A stretch of 64,000 nt of DNA from Aplidium turbinatum. Its lineage: Eukaryota; Chordata; Ascidiacea; Aplousobranchia; Polyclinidae. This document shows positions 44,901 to 56,667 of this stretch, piece after piece. Position numbers and translations under genes: made by a program. The notes beneath the pieces are model-generated. The model was not told the origin of the DNA. It saw only the letters and a list, made by a program, of their open reading frames with translations, and searched no databases. How positions within the stretch are numbered: the first letter of the stretch is position 1; the number at the start of each line of letters is the position of its first letter. The stretch is taken from contig OU964934.1 of the NCBI GenBank assembly GCA_918807975.1, forward strand, positions 18,042,001 to 18,106,000. Reading direction: 5' to 3'.

Positions 44901-47900
44901 GCACCATGACGCAATAACAAAGCCAAAGCATGACATGAGATAGGTTTACCTCTTTTCCAAACAACGGTTTACATTTTTACAAGTCAGAAAAGATATCGAC
45001 TATCGTTACCAGGGCCGGATTCAGAAAAAAAAAATGCCCTAGGCAATTTTCCTTTAGAGGCCCCGATCTTAATAGCCATAGAGACGAGTATTTCACACAA
45101 ACAACCACCCATCCCAGAGTGAATTAGTCATGAAGAAATATGCACCTAAGTGAATTAACCATTTGAAGATAACCAAAGCTCATTATTACATTGTAAACCT
45201 TTTGTAATATCTTGCTTCAAAACAGGAACAATATAATTCTAAGTTACTTTACTGTTAATGTTATGTTCCTTAAAGAAATATTGAACTAACAAATTTTATA
45301 TTGCCTGTATGAAAAATGCTATTACATAACATGATAAATAATACTACAAACTACATGTAAGCTACTTAATAACATCAATAGTATTCACATAACTCACATA
45401 GATCCATATACTTTCTCATTAAGTAGTCTGGTTTAAAACACATAACACACAAGAAATGAGCTATAAAATAATCAATAAATAAATCTTGAGGCCTTAGGCT
45501 TCAGCCTTTATAGTCTAATGACAAATCCGGCATTGATCGTTACGTTTCAGTTGTAACCAACAGAAGAATTTTACCTAGTTTTTCACATGCGTATCCATTG
45601 GCGTTTTGATTGTAGTTTAGAAAATATAAAAGTTTATCATAATTTGGTGGTCCTTGGGTCACAAATGTCACCAAAACCACTTTGCCAGTGCTCGTTGTTC
45701 GTTTCGGCAAATCTGATCTCCATCGAGGGTATTGATGGTTGTTTGTAGTCGTTGGTATCAAAGTGTTGTCGATCCATTTAGGTATTCCGTTAGCTCCCGA
45801 CTCACCACCGATGAAAAATAAATGATTCTGCAACAAATTCATATAGTTACATTTTCAGAGATTTACAAAACGAGTGATTTAATTTTCTGTACAGAAATAA
45901 TCTTTTCAACAAGAGGTTGTTGAAATATGATATAACAAGGGCCGACACAAAGCTATTCTGCACCCTAGGCAAGGCTCAATTTCTGCACCCCCATTAGCTC
46001 ATCATTACACTGTATGAAGTGAACAATGACAGTTATAATTTATTTTGGTTTCTGTAACCCAAATTGGTGTTGGTTAAACTATTTTACATTGGTAAGTATA
46101 AGCAGTTCAAAATTAAATGCTAGTCAAAACTTACGCAATTTTGATAATTAACTAACTAACATTAACATAAAGTTTAAGTTACGTCAAAACATCACATTTC
46201 ATGCTAATTTTCCATTTACAAGTTTCTTTACCTATTTTGACATATTGAGCGCGAAAGCATTGTCAGGCTCGATGTATATCGTAGCTACTAGTGTTGACAC
46301 GGATGGTCCAGTGATTACATTTGGGCCAGTGTCCGGGATCAACTATCTGCTATTTTCTGACCAGACAAGCCAATGCTGAACCACTGTAGAGCGTAGAGGC
46401 TACAATCGTTTTGTTGAGGTTCAGCTTTGAAAAGCTTCGCTCAGAGCTTGCCGCGGATATTGGAAGCGTCAGTGGAATATGCAAATCTATGGAGCATTTG
46501 GTAGCCTATATTGTCTGAAGGCTTTTATTCGACCAAAAACGATCTCACATTCAGGTGTCATAGATTTTGGGAATTTTTTAGTTATTGCTGTTAGTTCACA
46601 GCTCAACTCATCGGTATCAATGTGTCTGCTTGATTGCAGCCTACTAACTTTTTCTAAAAGTTGCAACAATGTCAGGTTCTTGCGACGGCTTTGCAATGCA
46701 AGTTCTTATATCCAGATGAGCTCATAAAATTTGCGGTTTTGATGTATCAGAGCAACTTTCTCATTTATCACCTTGTAAATGTATTTCAACCTTTTTTGAG
46801 CCACGAACACTTTATGTATCAAAATAATCTTGTGGAACACCAAACAAAACTTTATAATAACGCAATGAAATAAAAGACACAACAGTCATTCAATCACTTT
46901 CAGTTTTTTCTCAGTGCGACATCTGGACCGATTTGTATGAGCACAAAGTTGATTTTCGGGCATGAACTACAGAAAGACAAACTCGATGCTCTTGTGATTT
47001 TCGCCCTGTGTTCCATGCAACATTAGTCAAACTAATAAATTTTTTGTAGAACATCTGACAATCTTTCAAGGAACACCGGTTGAAAATCGCTGTTGTAAAG
47101 TATAGGTCTGCAGTTCGTATACAACAATACTCGAAACACAAAGACATCTTTATTTAAGAAAAATCGCAAGAAAAGGGTTTTGCGCCCTTTGAAGGCTGCA
47201 CCCTAGGCGGCCGCCTAGTTCTCCTAATGGACGCTCCGGCCCTGGATATAACGCTCTCGGGGATGGCCATCTCATCCACCCTCGTCTCTGTATACTGATA
47301 ATTTCATCTTCCAACACATCGACTTGGGATACAGCATCACAACCTGCACAATTGTGTAGTGGTTTGATTGCTCCTCTCAGCGTCGGAAGATGTGGGTTTG
47401 ATTCCCCATTTGGCCACACCAAAAACTGTTTGCTAATGGTACTAAACTACATTTCTATTTGACACTCAGCAAAAAAGTTGGTTTGGGTGCTTTCCCAAAA
47501 TCGTTTGCAACCGCTGACCACTCTGCTCACGGTGTAGGGAGACATGCCGCTACACAACGGGCTGAATGAATTGCGTTTGGACAACAAGGAAGACTTCTTC
47601 GAAAAACCAGCAGTAGATTTCTATTCAAGACGCTTTCAACGTTAGTCCTCGCCCTGAGAAGAAGCCTAAATTGCTCAACAAACAAACAGCATTACCAGCA
47701 CGTGTCTAGTTAGCCGAGTAACTTGTCCAGCAACAAATACGCCCCATTCCACCACCCTAGATACATAGCCATCTTCACATCTTGACGATGGGCACTGAAA
47801 CAAACTCAGACATGACCTTTACAAGCACTGGCCACGTCAAGCCGCCTTCTTGCGGATTCACATGCGTTACACTTTTCTCACTACACTGGTCTACAAAAAA

Positions 47901-50900
47901 AAATTTTGATACAGAACATGAAAATATGTGTTTTTGGCTGAATTTTGGCAGCTGATCTCAAATCTGAAGTCATATTTTCTCTATCTTCTCAAGTTTTCAA
48001 GATATCAGTAAGAACCATATATGGTTATTTTCAGTATGCAACAGAAATTCAAGAGCCAAAACCAATGATAAAAAGTTAACAGGTATGTTAAAGGGGCAGT
48101 AAACCCCAAACCATACTTTTCGATTTTTTTGTTTGTAAGTGCTCTAGACATGTATAATAAGTGGTTGTCGTTGAAATTTTCCCTTAATTTCATTGCGTTT
48201 CCTTTGTAGGGCCGTTTCTGTTAGCCCATAGTTTCAGAGCGACGCGTGCTCACTGAACCGTGCGATAATCGGACGTGACGTCATAACGGTACAAGCTGCT
48301 CGTATGTTTACGCAAGATGCATTTGAAATGCAGAGTAAGAGATCGCTTATGGTGTCGTTTCCAGCAAATGCAATGAACTATTTATGTCGATTTTAAGCAG
48401 CTTAGTAGTTGATAAAATGAACACCGAAAGCAACTAGCTTCAGGCAAGCACCATATTAGTTTATAAAGAACTAGGAACATTTTCTAAAAAACTCTGATAG
48501 GTATACTTTACTGTACAAGTACAAAATCTCTCTCTATGCACACGGCAAAGCTTTTCTTGAAGCAGACTTTGAATTGTGACTTCCTTTTATTTCAAATCAG
48601 GATATTTAAATCTAACATATTTTCTATCTTCACTTGAAAATTTCGACCTAATGACCGAAACAACGCATGACGGCAGAGGCACACGGATTGAATGACCAAG
48701 GTAACCTCAGATCCACCGAACAAACTGTCTGTAGACAATGTGCCAATAGCGTATTTAAAAACAACTTTTGGTTACATGAATATTTTTTTGTTTTGTTTGT
48801 CGTATCCAGGTTTACACCCGGTGGTTAAAGATTTAGATTACAGTAAGTGGACAGGAAGACAAGGAAGCCAATCTTCGTGTTTTAATGCAACATGATTGCC
48901 CATTTTTAGGTATTGCTACATCATTTAAGACGGGTTTTGGTTAGAAAACCGTGAAAAATAAGATGCAATTGCATCAGAAACATCTGGATGCAAACGTCTG
49001 ATCATAAATGCATGGGAACAGGTATGCTCCCCCATTCTTCTCGGTGTTCTGCCAATGTTTCCCTTTCGCACAATGCAATCTTCAAGAGGCTCTTGACATG
49101 ATCTTTAAAAAAGATAATGCATTTCAAATCAATAAAAATGTATGGTAGTCACAATGATTGCTGCACACATTTCACTTTACCGCACATGCTTACCCAGTCA
49201 GCAAAATCAGTCCTTTTTACATTGAATCAACGTTTTGCAGACGAAGAATCAATGTAAAAATGACGGATTTTGCGTCAAATAAATGAATAATAAAAATGAC
49301 GAAATTTGTGTCAAATCGTCATTTTTACTTTGATTCAACGTCTGCAAAACGTTGAATCAATGTAAAAATGACTGATTTTGCTGACTGGGTAATCACATAC
49401 TACAACTACACATGGTATTATAAAGTAGCAGTTTTGGAATATTGTTAATTTCACAAAATTATGCTGTGTAGATAACTTACAGTAAGTGGGGTTTTCTTTG
49501 ATCGTTTTTAGAGAATAGCCTCCTTCCTTATGCTTTGCTTTCGGATAGCTAATCCGAAACCCAGCGGTAGACCTGCTGCTATTCTCGTTGGAATGAATAG
49601 CAGTTACAAGTTGTCTATAAAGAAATGCAGATCAAAGTGATGTTTGCACTCACAAGCCAATAAAAACTTGTCTGTAGGTGTGTTCATTACATCCATTATA
49701 ACAAATCCATAACAAAAATGTTGACCAATAATAGGCCTTCTCACTCTGCCCCATTAGCTCAGTGGTTACGCGCCCGGCTCAAGATCACGCGGCGCAAGTT
49801 CGACTCTCGGGGTGTGCGCATGAGCAACGCACTTTCAGGACTGCTCTCCATTCAGCCGCACGTAGTGAGTGGAATAATTCCCTGGCAACAACACTTCAAC
49901 AATCGGAAAACTTCAACTCTGCCAATCTCGATAACCGGCCCTGTGTCAAAAGCCTCTACAAGTATGCGAAACTACCAGGAATAACCAATCAAGGCTTTGC
50001 CTGTCCGAGGATAAAGATTCAAAACCAACCAACCAAGACACAAGCAGTTTTAGAAATGAAACTCATTTTGGCAGCATGACTTTCTGTTATAGTCGTCATT
50101 TACGTCAAAAGCAGCAAGCAATGTATGATGTATGAGGGGACAACATCGACGAGGGACGACATCATCGCCACCCGTTATTTCATATGTTAGTTTGTTATAG
50201 AGTTAAAATTTCTTACTTTTCGCCACACTCCATGGCTTCATGGCATCCTTTTGACAAACAAACACGAAAATCCGATATGTCGTATTGTGTTGCGGCATTA
50301 CAAATAACAATTTTTGTTTGGCATAACCCTTCAGAATACCAGGACAACTATGAACAGAAGAAGCACATTACAAAACAGCACAATGACAGTAATAAAAAAA
50401 ACTCACATTTATGCACTGTTACATTACCGTTGCATACAGTGCTAGCCAGTAAATGAAATAAACACCAGTTTGTGAAGGACTTGTTTTTGTTATGGTAGCC
50501 TAATACACTTGGTGAGTTATAGATGGGTCATTTTAAAATTACATGTAGGCTAGCTAGGAATCGCTATACCAGCAGGCAGCAACAAAAATGTAATAGACTT
50601 AGCCGGAAGATATTCTAAATTATATGAAAAACAATTTCTCAAGGATGCTACACTACTCCCCATTCCCCAACTTATGTACTGTACGGTACTTTATAACAAA
50701 CATGTAGTAACATAATTGTTAACTCAAAATTACTTCAAGAACTTGACGTTTCCTGACAGCCGGTCGTATGGATGGATTGGAATTTTGTTGTGGAGTTGTC
50801 TCCCCACTGGACCTTGACTCCAAAGGGTGCAGAGTTGTTGAAATAAATTTTTTTGAAAAAAATTGAAGGGCATGCATTGCGGTTTAATTTAAGCTGTGTG

Positions 50901-52966
50901 GCAAGTCCCATGTTAAATTGAAGAAGATTTTGAAAATCTGTTTCCTTGAAATGGAGTCGACATTATTATGCTGGTCTCTGTTGCTCCTGGCCATACTCTT
51001 GTGGTGTTTACAAACTTGTCCCATTTCAATTTTCTTGTATGATTTTTTGGAAATTTGAACAAAGAAATTTTATCGACAGAAGAACCACCAGATAAACACT
51101 GAACAGTCATATACAACACATCGACTTGTCATGATGAGTACAAAACTGTAACAGGTTTAGCTTAATCTATTTATGTACAATGTCAGTATAGCACTGGGAA
51201 AGCATGTATACTGAGGACCTAGGCATACTAGTTTAGCCTGTCTGATAGGCCTGTTGTGCACACAAACATGACTAAACATGAAAAATAAATAAATTTAAAC
51301 CCCTACAACCCTTGACTGTCTAACTCTAAACCTCTTGTTATTAAAATCCCATCAAAACCATACATACTGTAGCACTGCAGGAAAATACTGGCATTTGCTT
51401 GTTTCCTGAAGTGCAAGGCCTAGAGTAAATGTGCAAAAAATGATGTAAGCTGGTATCAAGGCTACAATAAACTAAATCTGAGCAAAAATTGTTACTTGTG
51501 ATAATCTTATCTACTGCTGCAAACGCCTCTAACCTAATCTACAGCCGCATAGCACACCTTAAACCAGCAAAATGGTTTTGCGAAACTCTGGTTATGACGT
51601 CACGTAAGCAAATGTTTTATTTCGACAACAGTTGAAGCGGTGTGTGTTTGAATCGCAAACCAAAACTTTGTTTTAAGATTGCGTGAGAACAAATGAGTAT
51701 TTTTTCATAAAAACAAGTGCAACGTGTTTTTGAATATCCCCTTTATGTATTTCAACTTTCAATTTGCATTTGAAAATGGACTTGTCTGGCCCTTTAACAA
51801 GCAAACTAATGCTTCGAGTATGTTCTCAACAATGTCACTAAACTGTTCATGTTTGAAATTTTCAAAACAATTGTCAATTACTGCCTTTAATTGCCAATTA
51901 CAACTCTTACATCATAATGCTAAACTAATTGTTACGTCGTAAATGCAATGTTGGAGACGATGAACTCTATAAAATATTTTCTATTTGCTAGAAAAAGAAC
52001 AAAAAGTGATATATCATAAATGATTGTGCCTTGACAAGGTCACTAAATTTAAATCTTTACCAACCAGGCAATATAGCCTGAATGCGAAGAGCTAACTTGG
52101 TTTGCAATATCTTTGTATTGTGCACGCAAATGCGATACAAAACCTAAATGCATATACACAAATGTAAGTTAACACAAAAGTTTTGTAACGCCAATCAACT
52201 CTCCAAATGTATATCACTGTATGCTTAAACAATTTACTATAATATTACTACTTACTTGTAATTATTACAACGTTCTGCTTACCGGACTTTTACCATACTC
52301 TTCGATCAACAAATCGTTAAACTCATCCTGCTGTGTGTGATTTTTTATCATTGCTAAGCTGGAATTGAGCCTCACGCAATCCTGGCTTGCAACATCGTAA
52401 GTAACTACAAGGGAGGGGAAATTTGATCGGATATGATATTGACATGATCCTGATGACGATGGAGGAAGACGAAACTTGGCTGAAAAGAAAAAAATGTTAT
52501 GAGTACAAATCGAATGTTACTACCTTCATACAATCTAATAGATAATACTTTTTAATCAGAAAAATTTTCAATTTTTAGTTAGAGTTTGTGTTTGAAGAAT
52601 TTTTATTTTAAATGAAACGCATTGATTTAGTTGGAGAAGCAACTTCAACTACAAAATAATGTCATGGCAATTACTTCAAATATTGTAATGTTAAAACTCC
52701 GTAATTTTTTTTTAATCGACTTCACATCTTACTAAAAGTCTATTACTACCAGCCCCGGTGTTTAATTGATTTAGTTACAGTATCCTACTTAATTAGTATA
52801 GTAAAGTTTGAAACAAAATTATAACAAAATAAAGCAATAAAAGCTTAAACCTAACATGCTAATACGTCACACAAGGTTAGTTGGTGCTTCAGTGCTTACC
52901 TTGTCCTGTTATTGCTCGCAAATGTAAAAGGAAGATCAACAACTTTATTGTCCTTATTGTTTTCAT
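32813..52966 (-). CDS. CTLD-EGF-Ig-FN3 receptor tyrosine kinase, copy B (complete)
   Basis: Same gene as copy A, complete in the window. Exons 5' to 3': 52966-52900, 52479-52283, 45827-45575, 44658-44548, 43912-43592, 42238-42098, 41506-41336, 40044-39914, 39179-39101, 36333-36221, 36153-35992, about 35581-35425, 34753-34599, 34084-33929, 33569-33355, 33099-33000, 32902-32813. The secure exons sum to about 870 codons. It acts at the cell surface: a predicted lectin-like/EGF/Ig ectodomain, one membrane pass, an apparently active kinase (Gly loop, Lys, [14 protein letters not shown]), and a 29-residue tail with NPAY and YANL-x6-YEDI. Doubts: an unplaced piece between exons 5 and 6, the acceptor of exon 12, and loss of the usual donor of exon 13. 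I found no stop or frameshift in the exons read. Confidence 0.87.
33000..33099 (-). CDS. RTK copy B exon 16: kinase C-lobe end
   Basis: 100 bases: [20 protein letters not shown], then [13 protein letters not shown]. The CW-x6-RPTF motif is the tyrosine-kinase subdomain XI hallmark. Confidence 0.9.
33355..33569 (-). CDS. RTK copy B exon 15: P+1 loop to alpha-G
   Basis: 215 bases: [20 protein letters not shown], then [33 protein letters not shown] and a C-terminal PDE. SPE replaces the usual APE. Phase 0 in, phase 2 out with donor GTAAGT. Confidence 0.9.
33929..34084 (-). CDS. RTK copy B exon 14: catalytic loop and DFG
   Basis: Same as copy A exon 14, no difference seen. HRDLACRN and DFG intact. 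Confidence 0.88.
34599..34753 (-). CDS. RTK copy B exon 13: hinge, donor site changed
   Basis: Coding sequence as copy A, but ACG|GTATTG has become ACG|GAATTG. The next donor, GTGAAG six bases on (exon end 34593), would keep frame and add Glu-Leu between DIAT and GMEF. Confidence 0.75.
35425..35581 (-). CDS. RTK copy B exon 12: alpha-C helix (5' edge unresolved)
   Basis: Identical to copy A exon 12, with the same unresolved acceptor. Confidence 0.7.
35992..36153 (-). CDS. RTK copy B exon 11: glycine loop and lysine
   Basis: Identical to copy A exon 11 ([16 protein letters not shown]). Confidence 0.82.
36221..36333 (-). CDS. RTK copy B exon 10: juxtamembrane segment
   Basis: Identical to copy A exon 10. 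Confidence 0.75.
36453..38750. mobile_element. THAP / P-element-like remnant, unit B
   Basis: Same insertion as 2730-5027, same ends and the same broken THAP pieces (37191-37548 and 37707-38057 on the plus strand). No base difference from unit A was noticed across it. Confidence 0.7.
39101..39179 (-). CDS. RTK copy B exon 9: transmembrane helix
   Basis: Same as copy A exon 9. Confidence 0.9.
39242..39455 (+). repeat. tRNA-derived SINE, unit B
   Basis: Orthologue of 5522-5735 with the same flanks; followed by the 34-base minisatellite at 39471-39590. Confidence 0.7.
39471..39590 (+). repeat. 34-bp minisatellite, unit B
   Basis: Same unit and copy number as 5751-5870. Confidence 0.85.
39914..40044 (-). 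CDS. RTK copy B exon 8: end of FN3-like domain
   Basis: Same as copy A exon 8 ([12 protein letters not shown] to the Ser/Thr-rich stalk). Confidence 0.8.
40218..40889. mobile_element. piggyBac-type MITE, 672 bp, unit B only
   Basis: TTAA on both sides (40214-40217, 40890-40893). Ends CTCTTTCGCGCCCAGC / GCTGGGCGCGAAAGAG are a perfect 16-base inverted pair. Unit A has the single TTAA (6494-6497). Near the left end three copies, 42 bases apart, carry the perfect palindrome ATCATTTTAAAATGAT (about 40234, 40276, 40318), possibly protein-binding sites. The 68-codon frame at 40460-40666 shows no domain. Confidence 0.9.
41336..41506 (-). CDS. RTK copy B exon 7: membrane-proximal ectodomain
   Basis: As copy A exon 7 with ASSS for ALSM and SESVY for SELVY. 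Confidence 0.78.
42098..42238 (-). CDS. RTK copy B exon 6: proline-rich linker
   Basis: As copy A exon 6; same unresolved 5' phase. Confidence 0.65.
43592..43912 (-). CDS. RTK copy B exon 5: Ig domain
   Basis: As copy A exon 5. By eye five codons differ in residue (Ser/Pro, Tyr/Asn, Ile/Ser, Glu/Gly, Thr/Ser) and four base changes are silent. The Ig cysteines and tryptophan are kept. Confidence 0.88.
44548..44658 (-). CDS. RTK copy B exon 4: EGF-like domain
   Basis: As copy A exon 4, all cysteines kept. Confidence 0.88.
45010..45535. mobile_element. hAT element 'A', uninterrupted, unit B
   Basis: 526 bases flanked by ATCGTTAC (45002-45009, 45536-45543). This is the empty-site version of the nest at 12200-15171. 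Confidence 0.88.
45575..45827 (-). CDS. RTK copy B exon 3: C-terminal half of CTLD
   Basis: As copy A exon 3, but eight base differences of which only one is silent: [11 protein letters not shown] replaces [20 protein letters not shown] replaces STSKVVLTT, plus Leu/Val and Ala/Val. The final CEK is kept. Confidence 0.78.
45937..47244 (-). mobile_element. hAT element 'D', uninterrupted, unit B
   Basis: 1308 bases with GATATAAC flanks; lacks the piggyBac. Same decayed SERSFSKL-type transposase fragment (about 46360-46700, minus). Confidence 0.85.
49194..49390. repeat. Palindromic MITE, long form, unit B
   Basis: Counterpart of 24123-24333. Confidence 0.78.
49747..50039 (+). repeat. tRNA-derived SINE, unit B
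   Basis: Counterpart of 24686-24978. Confidence 0.78.
52283..52479 (-). CDS. RTK copy B exon 2: N-terminal half of CTLD
   Basis: As copy A exon 2 with Glu/Gln, Tyr/His, Phe/Leu, Ser/Thr and Leu/Pro differences and no silent change. Confidence 0.8.
52900..52966 (-). CDS. RTK copy B exon 1: start and signal peptide
   Basis: Same protein as copy A exon 1; one silent change (CTA to TTA). Confidence 0.85.
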
Positions 52967-54234
52967 TTCATGCAACAGATCGAATTTCGCTTCTAGTAGT
53001 TTCGCTTTCTACGTTTATGAAGTTTTCAATTTAATTTTGCAATTTTCGTGAACTTGAAGAGAATACGCGATTTTTACTTCAACAAAAATCAACGACAGAA
53101 ACAAACATTGGGAGGAAATGTTTTATTCGGCATCATATTTATTAAAAATATTACGTTTTAAAATATAAAAATATTAAAAATTGAAAGTGACAGATTTAAA
53201 TGATCGTGAGCATATTCTAACATCACGCCCGGACATAACAAAATTACTTTCTTTTTTCTCTTCTCAAACATCAAGTTTGATTGGTGATTGCAAACAAATT
53301 GTCCATCAATGCATTTTCTCATTTCGTAGCATGCAACATTTCGTATGCTTTATTATTATGTACTGTAGAATATGTTATGCATATTCAAAGTCTGGTTCTC
53401 CAATATAGAACCAGTTTTATAAAAAGTAAACAAAGGATGATTCATTCATGATCTGGATAGTGTATAGTTGGGAGCGCATAATCAAGAAAAGCATTACTTT
53501 TTATTTTAAACACAACCCTTTTAATGCACTTATAATATAACTTGCCACAATTCTAAATTATTGCTTTTTGTTTAAGTAATCAAACCTTGACAAAATAGCA
53601 AACAAATTTGCTTATATCTGACTTTTTCAAATATCTCAGTGATGACACCTGTTCTATGTTGATCGCATCAGCTTGTTATTTTGAAAACAACGTTTCGTAT
53701 GAACTTCATTTACAGATCATTCAAAACTGAAGCTTTTTTGCTTTGTCTTACTTAGGTTAATGCAAAGCATAACAGCATACATCACGCTATAAACAGCTAA
53801 ACTCAGGTTATTGTTCTTTGTTTATTGTTTTGACAATGCATAGATAAATTTAATTGAAGGCGGTGGGCTGACCTGGCAAACACTGAATAAACTGCTGATA
53901 ACCAGCCAAATTATCTTATGATGTTCCTTTGAAAGTGAAACAGCTAATCAGATATCTTTATCCTACGCTAAAGTAACGTGTGCAGATTGCTGTGGAACCA
54001 TCTTCTCAGACAAGTGCTGCAATTTCTTTATATGAACATATTGTTCTATTAAATGATGAAAACTGAAGCTAAAGCGACAAAATTCGTCATAACGTCTGCA
54101 TCATCTGTGGAAAAATATTTCCTTCAGCAACTAAAACCCACGATTGAACCCAAGTTAGGTTGTAAGTTGAAATTAAAACACTAGAGCAAGAGTTAGTCAT
54201 TTTCCACATATTACTGCTGTAGAAACTAACAGTT

Positions 54235-54519
54235 AGCTCAGTGGTTACGCGCCCGGCTCAAGATCACGCGGCGTTGGTTCGACTCTCGAGGTGTGCGCTT
54301 GAGCAACGCATTGCAGGACTGCTCTCCATTCAGCGGCACCTAGTGAATGGAGTAATTCCCTGGCATAAAAAAACTTTAACAATCGGAAAACTTCACTCTG
54401 CTAATCTTGGTAACCGGCCCTGCGTTAAGAGCCTCTACATGTCTACAAGCATGCGAAACTACCAGGAATAACCTATCAAGGCTTTGTCAATCCGAGGATG
54501 AAGAATCAAAACCAAACCT
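54235..54519 (+). repeat. tRNA-derived SINE, unit B intergenic
   Basis: Counterpart of 29067-29347, with AGTT flanks (54231-54234, 54520-54523). Confidence 0.8.
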
Positions 54520-55594
54520 AGTTTCCAAACTGGCGAAGAATTGTGTTTTGTGGTGGACTGACTCTTTCAAATTTAGTTCAGTTCTGAAATGTCGAGACCG
54601 GTTACAATTGTTCAGACTTCGCACATCAATAATGATATAAAACAAAATTAGGCTACAAGTTTAGTATTGACAAAGTCCATGCAGCGTTGCACAGCAACTA
54701 AAATCATATCCTCTTTGTGTTTACGACATTATAGGCCAACTACTGAAAAACACCGCTCACTTCTTCCCAGGGTGTCATAAATTGGGTGGGCGTAGTTGCT
54801 GAAGGAAAGGCGATCGAGAAAAGGAAACTGGCCATTCTACTCTTAGTATAATAGAAACCTTGTCTAGTTATCTTCTCATCTCCCGATGCTTGGATTAAAG
54901 CTAAACGTCAGAAGAAGTTTAGTCTTCTTAAACAGCGTAGGAGTGCCATCTAGTTGGGTAAGATTATCTTTTAGTGGCAGTGACACAAAACCTAGCCCCT
55001 CTCTTGTCTTCTGATTTTACTTGACATGGAAGCAGTATTTCTCGCAAAATCATACTGGCCAGAACTTCGAATGTCTATCTGAAGTGTCCTCACTGTTTTC
55101 TCGGCACATTTCTCTTGATAGCTTACTTACATCAACACTGAAACAACACTGAAACAACATTATCAATTTAATTGTTAATTAACTAAGGCTATTTGAGTGA
55201 GCAGTGTTTACTTCGAAATATTACATTATGTTGTTAGTTTTTGCCGGATACAAAAACTTCTTACTACCTTAATCCACTTCTAAAACTATACATGCCCAAT
55301 ATCACCAATTAGGTAAATTAAATGTGGTTGAGCGAACAAAGCGATCTAAAATCTATTGCAAAATGGAAGAAAAAATTACATATTACAAGCCCAAAAACGC
55401 TGCACAAACTAAATATTCGTCGGCTCCAAGAGGAATGTGAGCAGCCAGTCGAGAGCTCAGAAAGCAGTAAATACGGCCTTGCATGATTTAAGGCTTTTAA
55501 GCCATTGATTATATTGAGCTTCTGTAGCAGCTCTCTTCTTTTTTAAGCTGTCAAAAAACAATAAACAGACTAAAATGAGTGGGCTCCTAAACAG

Positions 55595-56240
55595 GCATGC
55601 CCCTCCACCCCGGCCGCGAATTTTTTTCCTCCGATCTTTCTGTCTCATTTAACTTACATATTTCTGTAACTGTAGCCATTACTATGGTTACCGCGCGCGT
55701 TAACTGTTTTTACCGATTCACTTTTTTCGCGCGGTTCTCAAAGTCAGCAGCCAATTTTCGCCCTCCAGATCCAAATCTAAGCATTAAACTTGAAAAAAAA
55801 AAAGCCTGGAGACATACCTAGTCAAGCCAAGTTTAAAAAAGTTGAGAAAAGAAATTGATTCTGGTCACTCAAAAAGTAAGATTTTCCCAATTGATTAAGA
55901 ATTAACCCAAACCCATTAACCCTAACCTTACTTTTTTTGAAAAGCTTTTGTTCACCGCAAAAATTAATTTAAAGAAAAAAAAATTGACTTCGATGGGCGT
56001 CGAACAGTTGTTCTCATGAACATTAGGCACAAGATGAAACCACTGAACATGCCAACGAAATAATGTTTGCATTCACACTGTATTTAATACAAACTCTATG
56101 AGAAGTAACCGATAGATAAATTTACCGCACGCGGTAACCAATAATGGCTACACTTACCGAAATATGTAAGTTAAATGAGACAGAAAGTTCATGGGAAAAA
56201 AATTTCGCCTCCCGGCCGAGGAGAACAGGGGGCGGTCACA
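55595..56240. mobile_element. Element with long terminal inverted repeats, unit B
   Basis: Counterpart of 30545-31200. Both arms still recognisable. Confidence 0.7.
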
Positions 56241-56579
56241 CGATCCTGACTATGAGTTTCCTTCAGCAGCCTCAAAATGATTTTTCGGTTCAATCCATTT
56301 CGTTTTGTGCAATAGTATTCATAATATTTCTTATTTCTATGATTGGTAAAGCAGTAAGCTAAATCAAGCTGGTGTTTTCTGAGTCAGCCTAAAGGTGAAG
56401 ATTGATTGGAAGGCCATGCAGTTGTTACGTTATCTACAGACTACATGTCAACACAAAACTTGCGCTTTACTGCAACACTGTGCACTTATGATATTATTAT
56501 ATTAAAAGTATGTTGCTTTCACTTTTGATTAGAGAATTATCCATGGTTTATGATTTTAAGACGAAAAAGTTGTACGAGT

Positions 56580-56667
56580 TTCCAGACAGCAAAAACCATC
56601 ATTTTTGCATTGATTTAACGTCTGCAGACGTTGCATCAGTGTAAAAATGACAGATTTTGCTGGCTAT
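56580..56667. repeat. Palindromic MITE, unit B
   Basis: Counterpart of 31532-31617. Confidence 0.7.
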
